A stretch of 64,000 nucleotides of DNA from Lepisosteus oculatus (taxonomy: Eukaryota > Chordata > Actinopteri > Semionotiformes > Lepisosteidae): positions 32,851,501 through 32,915,500 of the forward strand of contig NC_090698.1 of NCBI RefSeq assembly GCF_040954835.1. The letters run 5' to 3'. Below the pieces are notes generated by a model that was not told the origin of the DNA, made no database searches, and saw nothing but the letters and a program-made list of their open reading frames with translations. This document shows, one piece after another, positions 28,801-35,890 of this stretch. Positions within the stretch are counted from its first letter, which is position 1, and the number at the start of each line of letters is the position of its first letter. A program made the position numbers and the translations under genes.

Positions 28801-31800
28801 GAGCCGGTGTACCAGAGCAGGTGACGTCACCGCCCTTCCCTGTGATAGCAGGACTACAGCTACTGGGCTGTAGAGAGATCTCTCTTTAGCTCACGGGGCT
28901 AGGTCGCTGCAGAGAGACGCGGAAGTCCCGGGTTCGAGCCTCCAGTCAGGATGGGGCCGACCAGATGCGGCAAGGGCGCCCGCCTGAGCCCCCGTTGCGT
29001 TACAGTATGAAGGGAAAGGAGGAGATACAGTGTCTCAATAATGTCTCTTTTTGTTGAGTTACATGTTAGATTACTAAGTGAATGTTTTTCATCAAAACCT
29101 AAATGCTCAAATTGAACATGTGTGGGCAATAACTCAAATGTCTGCAAAAACAAAAAAAAATATAGAAAATAAGCTGTAAGAATTCAAATCAGAAATGAAG
29201 CTTCCACCCATTATGAGAAAGCCACTTGTCCTGGTGTGGGTCATGGCAACTTGGAACTAAACCCAGAAGCACATGACATAATACATTCCTTTGTAAACCA
29301 CAAGTGCCGTTATTTTCAGAGCCCAAAAACGGTCTCTTCTTATACCATTCTTGTGCTTAACAAGCAACAGGCAAGAACAAGTCACAGGTAGCTTAACTGG
29401 AATATGCATATGATCTCTAATTTCACACTTGAGGACACAAGTTCTTAAACTATTAAACTAGTGGGTCGCTTTGTTTGCAAATGAGTCACAACACTGGTGT
29501 GCAAAATAGTGGTGCTCTTCAAATAGTCAACCAAAAAGCAAATAAATATATACAGTATTACAGTTTCTATACTGATCACACTGCCCAGAAGAAAAAATAC
29601 CAGCTGAAGATGCAGAAATTGAAACTGTTTGACAAGCTGAAGCACCACAGAGCAAAGCTGAGCTAAATTCATGATGTACTGATATAGCAACGGTTTGTTA
29701 CACTCCAAATGTTTACACTGAAAATGTGGCAAAAGAACTACTATCACATTTTAAATTTAAATGTTTTTCTGTGAATTAAAACTACCATTGTTTTGAGTTT
29801 AATAATTTTCTCATAATACATAATGCTTGTTAGATGTGGTTAATAAAAACATTCAAATTATATGCTAGTATGCTGTGTGATTTGTTTGTTCTCATGACGT
29901 ATAGGCCAGGGTTTTAATTATTTCTACTAAGTAACTACAATAATAGCATACAAGCACTGAATGGTAACCAATAAGAACATTACAAATAATGCAAATATGT
30001 GGAGGCCAATCTGCTCGCAAATCTAGCAGTTCATGCTGCCTTTTCTTAAAAGTACCCAGAGAATGGGCCCAAACAACCTCACTGGGAAGCTTGTTCCACA
30101 TCCCAAAACAATTTTTGTAAAGAAAAATTTCCTATTAAATGTTCTCAATGAATTCTCTTTTAGTTCCAGTTATGACACCATGGTCTTGTGCTACTGAGAT
30201 TAATCATATTTATAAGATCACTTTATTGAGACACTCATGAGACACACAGACAGGGAGAGAAGCTTGGGGTCAGAGGGCAGAGTCAGCCATTTATACGGCG
30301 CCCCTGGAGCAGTTGGGGTTAAGGACCTTGCTCAGGGACCCAATGGAGTAGGATTTCTCTGCTGGCCGGGATACGAACGGGCAACTGTCCAGCCACGGGT
30401 GCAGATCCTTAGCCACAGTGCCACCGCACCACCCAAAGAAAGCTCAGGCCAGGAACAGGGTTTGAGCCCCCGACCTCCAGCATGCGAGTCACACGCCAAA
30501 GCTGGATCTTAAAATCCTTGAATTAGATCTTATCTACCATACTCCTTTTTTATATAGTGAAAAGATTTACAGTATGTCCCCTTACCTGTCTAGACATTAC
30601 AACACCCTGAGATCAGAAATCATTTTTGTTCTTCCTCTTGGAACTTTATAGGCTAAAACTTTCTGTGTTAGTGACCCAATGTGACTGAGTATGCTAAGTG
30701 ACGTATTACTGGTATATTGCAAAGCAAAAACACAATATCCATCCATCTTTTTTCTAAAAACTTTATCCAATACAAGGATGTGGGCTACCACTCCAGGATG
30801 TATCCTGCCTTGCCCCCAGTGATTGCCAGGTTAGGTGTTGGCATCCCCCGCAACTCCATTCTGGATAAAGTGGTTTAGGCAATAGAAAGATAGGTAATAT
30901 TTTAAGCAGCTGACTATCCATCTTTCTCAATTTAAATAGTTCCAATGAAAATACATGAAAAGAAAAATCTAAGCTTTTTGCTGGTCAGCCTTTGCCACAG
31001 TCATTTTAAAATTTTGTTACCACAACATTAAAATCTTTGGTTTACATCAGACAACTACACCCATTTTTTCAAGTTTGAGAAGGTGTTTTTTTCCATTTTC
31101 TTATCAATATTATTCTGTGGCGGAACAGCAATGTAGAGACAAACCTCCTTTGAAACAAAATTTGTTTTTCAAAAAAGTTAAGTCAAAGATGGATCAATAG
31201 CAGACACATTTCTACTAACATCAATTTTTTAAATCCATTTTTTGAAACTTCAAGATGGTATTGCAGAGAACTGTTAAGTGTGTAATTTAGAAATATCAAT
31301 AGGATGATAGAGAACTTCTACCTGTTATCTGAGTGAATGCTTTTGATTTACAAACAAAAAGGCAAAAAAAGGTTACAGAAAAATGTATAAATACTTGTAG
31401 GTCCTCGATTCTATTAAGCAAGGTGAAATTCAGATAAGTTCTAACACTTCAAAGGCTGTAGAAGTGCAGTGTCTAATGGACAGTTAACATGTCGATATTT
31501 TTCAAGTTTTCCTTTGGTTCTGTTTAGGTTTCAATAATAAGCAATTTCCTTTGTCCCTTAGCCTTATATCTCAGTATTAGGGGTTACACAAGGTCTTTGC
31601 GGGGACCAAAAAAAAACGTTTGGTATTTGCATCAGGTATACCGTGTTGTGGTTTTTCCAACACATTGTTCAAGAACGAAGCCAAAATTACTACTTGTTTC
31701 ATACAGACCTTTACGGTTACAGTCACATAACATGTCATACAGTAGCATAAAAACACATTAGGCCTGCACTTCTAGAGTCCCGAAAGACTGCTATAGTCAA

Positions 31801-32935
31801 GAAAATAAATCTATTTAGATTAGCTTAGTGTTGTGACTTAAATTTGCAATAATTATTTAGTATTTTAAGTATTATGGTGTATAACAGTATGATGTTTGCT
31901 ACAGTACGTTTGCGACAGTCCTCGACTCACTGACTCTGGACGGTAGAGTGTCTCTACCATGTACAGGTATACAGTTAAGGTGTTGTTTACTGTACATATT
32001 CCTCGAAATAGTTAAATGGAGTCGGAAAACACTTGTCGCGTTTCACTAAAGTATGACGAATGAAATAGGAAGCAGAGGACTTCATTAAATATGTAACCTA
32101 CACTTTATCAAGTGCTTCACACAAAACTACACTGCTCCAACTGAGACAATCAAGGTACAACAAGGTAGAACGTGTTAACTTCGACATTCAATGACAACCT
32201 TAACTATCTTTCGTCGTATCTACACAAATGTAGTGTACAGCTCTCTAGAGTGTGTGAAAGCCTTGAAGAATTTAAACCGATATACAATTTAGGGGGCACT
32301 ATAAAATCCTGCAGAAAAAACAGCTTTCAGATTCTTGCAAACTTTTAACATAAAAAGAGTTTGAAGAAACTTTTGGTGAAGCTTTAAGACGGTGAACTAA
32401 TATTAAAAGAATTAACACTTTGATCATTGTAACTGGCAACACCATAAAATTGAGTCAATAAAATACAAGTTTTACACTAAAATGAAAACAGCTAATGAAG
32501 AAGGGAATATTACATATTTATCAAATTAATTTAAACAATTATCCTTATAATATAAATATATATATATATATTGGCTCATAATGAATACAGACAAACGTTC
32601 TATAACCATAAATAAAACTTTATTCTACAGCAATCGTCTCCTTTTCATCTTGCGTACTGTTGTGCCCATATTGGCACAAAAACAGCGTTTCCAGAAAACC
32701 TTCACTGATGCTTGAATCGAAACTAGAACCGAACTCGTGTTTTTCATGTCAACACTACAGGATATGTTACAGTTATTCATATATATAATCATGAAGTTCC
32801 TTCGCTTCTGTTCAGTATTCGCGGAGGACTGCAAAAAAATAGAAAACGATCACTTACATTGCTCCCATCTTTCATTATGATCTTTTTGACCAACATGATG
32901 CGGTTGGTCTGCTTCTTCTTTTTCTCCTGGCTCAT
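4645..32935 (-). CDS. mfsd14b: MFSD14B-like major facilitator superfamily transporter, 12 coding exons
   Basis: The exons, in coding order, are 32858-32935, 27841-27936, 24469-24531, 21272-21399, 20649-20763, 18500-18718, 17634-17747, 15545-15616, 15138-15250, 11909-12006, 6847-7004 and 4645-4860. They sum to 1,470 nt (489 aa plus TGA), and every donor is GT and every acceptor AG with matching phase. The protein is an MFSD14 (HIAT1/HIATL1) orphan solute carrier of about 490 aa with 12 predicted membrane helices. MFS motif A (GALSDVWGRKS) lies in exon 4 and PESLPEKMRP in exon 6. LLTTPMLTVLHETF and the acidic-dileucine tail SDEDIEPLLQDSS favour MFSD14B over MFSD14A, although the lysine-rich first exon looks more like MFSD14A. 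The substrate is not established for the family. I see no frameshift or internal stop. Expression is likely driven from the CpG-rich interval just upstream. Paralogue assignment rests on remembered family sequences. Confidence 0.92.
4861..6846 (-). other. mfsd14b intron 11
   Basis: The intron holds the truncated SINE at 4913-5243; the remainder is AT-rich sequence in which I recognise nothing further. Confidence 0.8.
4913..5243 (-). repeat. 5'-truncated copy of the 5S-headed SINE family
   Basis: Read on minus, this is the body and tail of the same family as the full copies at 18991 and 33960: the 'gaggtcctgac' block, 'ggccaaatttccca', 'gtggatgctacacattggtgg' and 'gtccagaaaagcgctatata', ending in an (ATT)n tail at 4913. 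The 5S-rRNA-like head is missing. It sits in intron 11 of mfsd14b in the same orientation as the gene. Confidence 0.85.
6847..7004 (-). CDS. mfsd14b: mfsd14b exon 11 (residues 366-418, helix 11)
   Basis: The acceptor is ttcccatcag|GAGTTG and the donor GATGAG|gtatga, phase 1 to 0. It encodes GVVQGMITGIRGLCNGLGPA and LYGFIFFLFNVELNE, then a variable hydrophilic loop ending in PTDE. Confidence 0.93.
7005..11908 (-). other. mfsd14b intron 10
   Basis: This is a 4.9-kb AT-rich intron. Apart from a possible short repeat near 10020-10250 ('ataataattctcatttc' and following) I recognise nothing. The open frames here have no family resemblance and no splice support. Confidence 0.75.
11909..12006 (-). 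CDS. mfsd14b: mfsd14b exon 10 (residues 333-366, helix 10)
   Basis: The acceptor is gtcttgcag|GATGATG and the donor CAGCAGG|gtaaga, phase 2 to 1. It encodes MMWAAGAVAAMSSITFPAVS and ALVSRSAEPDQQ, a near-perfect match to the family. Confidence 0.93.
12007..15137 (-). other. mfsd14b intron 9
   Basis: AT-rich intron. The only recognised element is the LINE 3' end at 14705-15050; the rest is unexplained non-coding sequence. Confidence 0.75.
14705..15050 (+). mobile_element. LINE 3'-end fragment with (ATCT)n tail
   Basis: A degraded ORF2 C-terminus ('tttcctcccggcagctgtcag' reads as FPPGSCQ, like the FP.AIRLYN motif of fish CR1/L2-type LINEs) is followed by an AT-rich 3' UTR. That UTR contains 'tgctgtaacacatcaatttcc' and 'aataaagtcttatctatctatctta'. 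The simple tetranucleotide tail is typical of Rex1/CR1/L2-class LINEs. The 5' end is missing. Confidence 0.6.
15138..15250 (-). CDS. mfsd14b: mfsd14b exon 9 (residues 296-333, helix 9)
   Basis: The acceptor is ctcatcacag|ACAGTT and the donor CCATG|gtaagt, ending in phase 2. It encodes TVFLSILMKTIGNKNTVLLG and LGFQMLQLAWYGFGSEPW. An AG 15 nt further in (tttcttag) would drop five codons and is less likely by homology. Confidence 0.9.
15545..15616 (-). CDS. mfsd14b: mfsd14b exon 8 (residues 272-295, helix 8)
   Basis: The acceptor is tctttcag|GTTATT and the donor GCCCAG|gtactt, phase 0. It encodes VIGFTSTTIAAFIAVVGILS and ends IIAQ. The donor sequence gtactt is weaker than the others in the gene. 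Confidence 0.9.
15617..17633 (-). other. mfsd14b intron 7
   Basis: AT-rich intron holding a minus-strand LINE 3'-end fragment at about 16060-16330 and a short direct duplication (ataatactataataaaaagtctttaca-like) near 16890-16945. Nothing else is recognised. Confidence 0.75.
16060..16330 (-). mobile_element. L2-like LINE 3'-end fragment
   Basis: Read on minus, the end matches the 3' end of the plus-strand fragment at 45897-46392: the 'aagcgctttgagaagc..ctttaaaggagctatataaaataaag' block, preceded by the 'gatggtggtac' region. It ends in an AATAAT-rich simple tail. The coding part is essentially lost. Confidence 0.6.
17634..17747 (-). CDS. mfsd14b: mfsd14b exon 7 (residues 234-271, helix 7)
   Basis: The acceptor is cttttcag|TCCTTG and the donor AGACAG|gtgagt, phase 0. 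It encodes SLKKVGKDSTVLLICITVFL followed by SYLPEAGQYSSFFLYLRQ, conserved across MFSD14 proteins. Confidence 0.94.
17748..18499 (-). other. mfsd14b intron 6
   Basis: A 752-bp AT-rich intron in which I see nothing recognisable. Confidence 0.8.
18500..18718 (-). CDS. mfsd14b: mfsd14b exon 6 (residues 161-233, helices 5-6)
   Basis: The acceptor is gctttcag|GTCTCT and the donor TTTGCT|gtaagt, phase 0. It encodes VSATFAASLVTSPAIGAYLS, a membrane helix, then the family signature PESLPEKMRPASWGAPISW in the large central cytosolic loop. Confidence 0.94.
18885..18990 (+). repeat. 105-bp linker shared upstream of SINE heads
   Basis: The segment from 'agcccacttcctc' to 'cactacaaatgtaagtgcca', immediately before the 5S head, recurs almost identically, inverted, at 24251-24355, where it lies between two 5S-head copies. 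It is therefore repeated DNA and not chance flank. Confidence 0.75.
18991..19516 (+). repeat. full-length 5S rRNA-headed SINE (SINE3 type)
   Basis: The first 115 bases align by eye with vertebrate 5S rRNA: 'catatcaccctgcaactcac', 'gaagctaagcaggtgtgagc', 'ctggtcagtacctggatggg' and 'agacctcctgggaa' are diverged copies of the 5S internal promoter region (A box, intermediate element, C box). A body follows with 'gatgagacgtaaaaccgagg', 'ggatgctgcacattggtgg' and 'gtccagaaaagcgctatata', then an ATT-rich tail. Vertebrate SINE3 elements are built this way. It lies opposite to mfsd14b, in intron 5. Confidence 0.85.
20649..20763 (-). CDS. mfsd14b: mfsd14b exon 5 (residues 122-160, helix 4)
   Basis: The acceptor is ttctag|GTGG and the donor GGACTG|gtaaga, phase 2 to 0. 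It encodes FAMISVSGVFSVTFSVIFAY and VADITKEHER, matching MFSD14B closely. Confidence 0.93.
20764..21271 (-). other. mfsd14b intron 4
   Basis: A 508-bp AT-rich intron; nothing recognised. Confidence 0.8.
21272..21399 (-). CDS. mfsd14b: mfsd14b exon 4 (residues 80-122, MFS motif A)
   Basis: The acceptor is atatttcag|GGC and the donor CCCTG|gtaaga, ending in phase 2. It encodes the helix 2-3 loop with the MFS motif A variant GALSDVWGRKS, then helix 3 and the start of MRISPWW. Confidence 0.93.
21541..21795 (-). repeat. tRNA-headed SINE, copy 1 (minus)
   Basis: Read on minus it starts with 'cagcggtggctctgtggctaa' (A-box-like), then 'ctactccgttgggctcctga', 'ccccaactgctccaggggc' and 'gtctgtgtgtctcatggag', and ends in a (TTATG)n-type tail at 21541-21565. 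The same family lies at 30228-30434, which keeps the B-box region that this copy has lost. It sits in mfsd14b intron 3. Confidence 0.65.
23146..23212 (+). repeat. tRNA-headed SINE head, cut by an LTR
   Basis: 'ggttcaatt'-type B box (here 'ggattcaattctggacctg') is followed by 'gtgtggactttgtatgttctcc', the same order as the copies at 26908 and 47807. It ends exactly where the LTR begins (tgtagcgg), so the LTR inserted into this SINE. Confidence 0.6.
23213..24190 (+). mobile_element. 3'-truncated LTR of the TGTAG...CTACA family
   Basis: It starts TGTAGCGGCGAGGC and is colinear with the minus strand of the LTR at 48761-50210 through 'gaattcaattgttatcc', then switches at 24191 to inverted SINE sequence. 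The last third of the LTR and its CTACA end are missing. No internal retroelement region flanks it. It is the best-preserved 5' part of the family in the window. Confidence 0.8.
24191..24390 (-). repeat. 5S-headed SINE piece with two heads and a linker
   Basis: On minus: a short 5S head ('gccatatcaccctgcaact'), the 105-bp linker also found at 18885-18990, then a second 5S head running to 'ctggtcagtacc' where it meets the LTR breakpoint at 24190/24191. The SINE body and tail are absent. Confidence 0.75.
24469..24531 (-). CDS. mfsd14b: mfsd14b exon 3 (residues 59-79)
   Basis: The acceptor is cttttttag|GTCCTC and the donor AAAG|gtagga, phase 0. It encodes VLHETFPQHTFLMNGLIQGV plus Lys, the loop and start of helix 2 that precede MFS motif A. 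Confidence 0.93.
25320..25960 (+). repeat. unclassified fish-type interspersed repeat
   Basis: The block begins 'aatcaatcaattttactgtg' and includes 'ggtgcctttcaaacagcag', 'agcattgcagaaatctagtc' and 'gatgaaagcatggactact'. I recognise this layout as a common dispersed repeat in fish introns but cannot name its class. No coding frame survives. Confidence 0.45.
26336..26590 (+). repeat. chimaeric SINE fragment
   Basis: 26336-26500 matches the body of the 5S-headed SINE ('ttggatgagacatgaaacca', 'ggccaaatttccc'). Without a gap it runs into the 3' part of the tRNA-headed SINE ('gatggactggcatcctgtcc', 'agggtgtaccctgccttgtg'). Both heads are missing. Confidence 0.6.
26908..27112 (+). repeat. tRNA-headed SINE (second family)
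   Basis: The head 'cttagcgttgctgccttgca' (A box) and 'gggttcaattccag' (B box) are followed by 'atggactggcatcccatcc' and 'agggtgtaccctgccttgtg'. It is in plus orientation inside mfsd14b intron 2. The middle (second CCCACAGTCCAA block seen at 47807) is shortened. Confidence 0.75.
27841..27936 (-). CDS. mfsd14b: mfsd14b exon 2 (residues 27-58, helix 1)
   Basis: The acceptor is ttttcacag|CACCAG and the donor ACT|gtaagta, phase 0 at both ends. It encodes a conserved first membrane helix containing VIVIFLEFFAWGLLTTPMLT, a signature stretch of the MFSD14 family. Confidence 0.93.
28467..28704 (+). repeat. TRIM 5' LTR
   Basis: 238 bp, TGTAACG...CGTTACA. It contains tRNA-like promoter boxes: TAGCTCACGGGGCTAGG at 28587 and GGTTCAAGCC at 28631, 44 nt apart as in a tRNA gene without a long variable arm. 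A 'gtgacgtcac' CRE-type palindrome lies upstream at about 28522-28531. Confidence 0.85.
28705..28718 (+). other. TRIM primer-binding-site-like sequence
   Basis: TTGGTGTTAGAAGC sits directly after the 5' LTR; the TGGTGT start pairs with a tRNA 3' end in ACACCA, as in tRNA-Leu. The primer is inferred by pattern only. Confidence 0.6.
28754..28766 (+). other. TRIM polypurine tract
   Basis: AAGCGGGGGAGAG is a nearly pure purine run that ends exactly at the 3' LTR, the expected plus-strand primer position. Confidence 0.65.
28767..29004 (+). repeat. TRIM 3' LTR
   Basis: 238 bp, about 98% identical to the 5' LTR. It has the canonical B box GGTTCGAGCC (28931) where the 5' copy has GGTTCAAGCC. Four of the five differences are CpG/TpG-type, as expected of decay after insertion. 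Confidence 0.85.
29892..30170 (-). mobile_element. degraded LINE-like fragment
   Basis: Minus-strand reading gives MWNKLPSEVV, then AHSLGTFKKRQHELLDL, resembling the 'WN.LP..V..A.S...FK..LD' C-terminus found in fish L2/CR1-type reverse transcriptase ORFs. The flanking plus-strand text ('cttgttccacatccc') is a recurrent fish repeat. No catalytic part is present. Confidence 0.45.
30228..30434 (-). repeat. tRNA-headed SINE, copy 2 (minus)
   Basis: Same family as 21541-21795. On minus it starts 'ggtgcggtggcactgtggct' (A box) and keeps the B-box region 'cagttgcccgttcgtatccc', then 'cccaactgctccaggggcg' and 'tctgtgtgtctcatgag'. It is the more complete of the two copies. Confidence 0.65.
30740..30890. 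repeat. two opposed tRNA-SINE 3' tails
   Basis: 'atatccatccatc' plus 'ctttatccaatacaaggatg' reads as a minus-strand SINE end. It is followed directly by 'ggatgtatcctgccttgccc' and 'tctggataaagtggttta' in the plus sense. Both resemble the 3' part of the family at 47807. Confidence 0.45.
32555..32572. repeat. (AT)n microsatellite
   Basis: A short run of about nine AT units in mfsd14b intron 1. Confidence 0.7.
32858..32935 (-). CDS. mfsd14b: mfsd14b exon 1 (start codon, residues 1-26)
   Basis: The exon encodes MSQEKKKKQTNRIM and continues to KDGSN; the donor is AAT|gtaagtg, phase 0. The start is the first ATG, in the context ggagATGa, next to the CpG-rich promoter-like stretch. The run of lysines is the cytosolic N-terminus before helix 1 and resembles the MFSD14A start more than the mammalian MFSD14B start. 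Confidence 0.85.
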
Positions 32936-32939
32936 CTCC

Positions 32940-33310
32940 TCACATTTTTCCGGAATTATATAAAATCCATGTTGCGTAGATATTTTCGGTGTACCTGCTT
33001 CTTCCAGGTTGCCTGCTTTGTTGTTTCCTAATTATAGTTTATTTAAATAAGCAGACTAATATTGCTACAGCACTTTCCTGTCTTATGGGTTCCAATTTTG
33101 GCTCCGCTCAAGGCAACACTACAATCTTCTTCCTGCCGCCGCCTTTGACACACGACCGGAACATACGTAGCCCCGTACGGAATGACGTCTGATCGCTTAG
33201 CAACCGGAGAGAAGTAGCCGTTCCATTGTTAAGCCTATGTACTGTCACGGTGAAGGGAGGGAGAGTGTAGGCGTTCTTTTAACACTTAGTCCAAGGATTG
33301 TTAGACGTCC
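32940..33310. promoter_or_regulatory. CpG-rich, probably bidirectional promoter region
   Basis: CpG dinucleotides cluster here ('cacgaccggaacatacgtag', 'ccccgtacggaatgacgtct'). A CRE-like TGACGTCT lies at 33183-33190 and an X-box-like half site 'ttagcaacc' follows at about 33197. It lies immediately 5' of mfsd14b exon 1 and upstream of the divergent kelch gene. Promoter function is inferred from position and base composition. Confidence 0.5.
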
Positions 33311-33959
33311 GATTTTTGACCCGTGTTCAGCTATTAAGGGATTTGTTAAATTTTCGGTATGGCAGATTATGTCCCCGGACACTTCCCAAGTAACTGCGGT
33401 GCACTTGTTTTGTGCCGTGACAAAACAACGAATTAAGATGTCACTGTCCATATAAGAAACAAATACTATATGGCAACTCTCTTAAGGATTGTTATGATTG
33501 TTGTTTAAAGAGTATAAATGGCTTTAAAAGTAGTAATAAAGCCAATCCTTTATATTTTAGGGTATATTTGAAGAAATTTGAAGACCTGAAGAAGTGAAGG
33601 TCTTGTTGTTTGTATTAATAAAGCATGTTTTTCATATCGATAAGCTATAGAGAAACTAAAGGTCAATGTTGCGTTGTATATTCGGAATAAAAGAACGTTT
33701 CTTTTATTTACAATTTCAGAAGCTTACACGTTTGTATGAAAACATTGTGTATTTCTACAGCATTACATTACAGTATGTATAAGTTAGCAAAAATTGGGTC
33801 CAAGCTCTGAGCCAAAAAACCTAGAGGGTTGAAGTTGGATGCAGCCTGTTTTCTCTTTATTTCAGTGCAATGAAGCTCAGTGACGTTCTGTCTGAACAAT
33901 ACCTATTAAGTTGAAGTTTTATTACATTCTTTAAGAGCTTAGCTTTATTTTAGTTTTTT

Positions 33960-34516
33960 GCCAGCAGCCATATAACCCTGCAACTCACAGCTGGCAGCCC
34001 ACTGAAGCTAAGCAGGTGTGAGCCTGGTCAGTAGCTGGATGAGAGACATCCTGGGAAAATCTAAGGTTGCTGCTGGAAGTGGTGTTAGTGGGGCCAGCAG
34101 CCGGCGCTCACTCTGTGGTCTGTGTGGGTCCTAATGCCCCAGTATAGTGATGGGGACACTATACTGTAAAAAAGCACTGTCCTTCAGATGAGACGTAAAA
34201 CCGAGGTCCTGACTCTCTGTGGTCATTAAAAATCCCAGGGTGTCTCTCGAAAAGAGTAGTGGTGTTACCCTGGCATCCTGGCCAAATTTCCCATGGACCT
34301 TTACCACTCATGGCCTCCTAATAACGCTCATCTATAAATTGGCTTAATACTTGATGTGTGGTGAGCATTCTGGTGCTTTGTGGATGTCATCGCATCACCC
34401 TGGTGGATGCTGCACACTGGTGGTGGTGCAGGGGAATCCCCATTACCTGTATTGCTTTGAGTGGAGTGTCCAGAAAAGCACTATAAAAGTGTAAACAATT
34501 ATAAATTATTATTATT
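33960..34516 (+). repeat. full-length 5S rRNA-headed SINE
   Basis: Head, body and tail are all present: 'gccagcagccatataaccct', 'gaagctaagcaggtgtgagc' and 'cctggtcagtagctggatga' (5S-like), then 'gatgagacgtaaaaccgagg', 'ggatgctgcacactggtgg' and 'gagtgtccagaaaagcacta', with an ATT tail. It is colinear with 18991-19516 and keeps the 'ctcgaaaagagtagtggtgt' block that copy lacks. Confidence 0.85.
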
Positions 34517-34952
34517 TTGTACTTTTTTAAATTAATCTTTAGCCAGTCTAGAAAAGCCTAAGCACTGCAACTCAGCTGGGAAGATATCAGAAGAAAATAT
34601 AACAAAACTGCTGAGGCTTCGAACTGGTGGAATAATCTTTGCTTAATGACTTTAACAAACAGCCTAAAATAAAAAAAAAGTTATTCTCATTTGATGTTTT
34701 TTCTTTGGTAGCTAACATCTTATAATAATGCTGTGACAACATCATGCTTTTCAGTTTTAATTGATGCTTTAATTGCTGAATGTTTACAGTAAATAAGCTT
34801 GTGAATGAGACTGAAAGGTGAATTATATGAAATACATGTATTTGAAAACTTTCAGTGGGCTATTTTAATGTTATTTTATATTTGATATATCTTGATGAAA
34901 TATTGCCGGGTAAGTATTTTTTTTTCTTATTCCATTTTTCACACTTTAAAGG

Positions 34953-35240
34953 TTGGCACCGTGGCCAGCATTGCTGCCTAGCAGCACTGAGGCCTAAGTT
35001 CAATTTCTGGGGTGCTATAGGCGTGGAGTTTGTTTTTTTGTTCCTATGTTTGCGTCAGTTTCTATTGAGTGTTCCGATTTCCTCCCAGAGTCCCTCGTGT
35101 GAATGTGTGTGTCTGTGAATATGTCCTTTGATGGGTTAGTGTCCCATCGAGGGTGTATCTCACCTTGTACTTGTTCCTTGCTGGTATAGACACCAGCTCC
35201 TAAACGAAAGTGTATTGGCTAAAGAGGTTAGAAAATAGAT
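34953..35240 (+). repeat. tRNA-headed SINE (second family)
   Basis: 'attgctgcctagcagcactg' and 'gttcaatttctggggtgct' form the head, followed by 'cctttgatgggttagtgtcc' and 'gggtgtatctcaccttgtac', and the tail 'aaagaggttagaaaatagat'. It is more diverged than the copy at 26908. Confidence 0.65.
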
Positions 35241-35828
35241 GGAGGTCTTTTACAAACCAGGCATGCGCTATCATGACGATAACTTCCTAAGATTAAATTT
35301 AGTGCATTCGTTTTTGGAAAGGTGCGTAAAATGAAAAAAAGAAACTCAAATGCAGCTCCTGAAGTAGACTACATTCTGTCATCCTATTAATAATGAAGTT
35401 CAAGCTTTTGTGCATTGACACTCAATATGTAATATATCCCATGTCTTAACTGACTGTGCGTGCATGTAAAGGTGGATTTGATACTGGAGATGTAATCCTA
35501 TACAGATTACTACTTGGCTCATCATAGTTATCAACTAAACTCTAATTGTCATTTTAGTGCTGCAAGCTCCTGTGTATCTCTGTATCTAAGCAACATGAGT
35601 ACTAGTAGAACTGTGAAGAGCTGCATATCGTCATCCATCCAGAAGTAGAGGGCATATCTGTACTGACAAAGGCTGGTGTTGTTGAAAGAGTGAGAAGCGC
35701 ACTGAAATAAAATTATTTTTTAACTATTTGTGTTTTACTGCACAGGAAATGAAGAGTTTAAACAGATCAGTAGTTTTATACTTACTTACATATCTTTATG
35801 CATGAATGCATGTATTTCAGATAGAAAA

Positions 35829-35890
35829 ATGGCGTTGGCAAGTGGTCATTGGATTGAAAAAGAGATCAAAGGAGACCTGCCGTGCCCCAG
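35829..35890 (+). CDS. kelch gene coding exon 1
   Basis: Encodes MALASGHWIEKEIKGDLPCP and the first two bases of Arg; donor CCCAG|gtaaat, phase 2. An acceptor-like ttcag at 35820 suggests a non-coding exon upstream. This ATG is the only one in the exon in the right frame. Confidence 0.8.

Larger units (their letters stand above)
28467..29004 (+). mobile_element. miniature LTR retrotransposon (TRIM) with tRNA-like LTRs
   Basis: Two direct 238-bp LTRs (28467-28704 and 28767-29004, offset exactly 300) differ at 5 sites. Each ends CGTTACA; the first starts TGTAACG, the second CGTAACG. The 62-bp interior starts TTGGTGTTAGAAGC, which fits a primer binding site for a tRNA-Leu-type primer directly after the LTR, and ends with the polypurine tract AAGCGGGGGAGAG. 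The target duplication is GTAT on both sides (28463-28466, 29005-29008). It is too small to encode proteins, so it must depend on enzymes from elsewhere. The orientation follows from the order PBS then PPT. Confidence 0.85.
27937..32857 (-). other. mfsd14b intron 1
   Basis: The largest intron of the gene, 4.9 kb. It holds the miniature LTR element (28467-29004), a degraded LINE-like piece (29892-30170), a tRNA-headed SINE (30228-30434) and opposed SINE tails (30740-30890). From 31000 to 32857 there is nothing recognisable except an (AT)n run at 32555-32572. Confidence 0.75.
32936..35828. other. head-to-head interval between mfsd14b and the kelch gene
   Basis: 32936-33310 is CpG-rich against an AT-rich background and is the likely promoter for mfsd14b and possibly the kelch gene. 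The rest holds a full 5S-headed SINE (33960-34516) and a tRNA-headed SINE (34953-35240). An acceptor-like 'gtatttcag' at 35812-35820, just before the kelch ATG, implies an upstream non-coding exon that I could not place. Confidence 0.6.

Noticed and set aside
28467..29004. CRISPR-like or simple tandem repeat
   Set aside because: Only two units, with LTR-type ends, a PBS-like start, a polypurine tract and a target duplication; a retroelement explains it better.
28899..29153. 84-aa open frame on minus
   Set aside because: Begins outside and runs into the TRIM LTR; no motif, explained by the GC-rich LTR.
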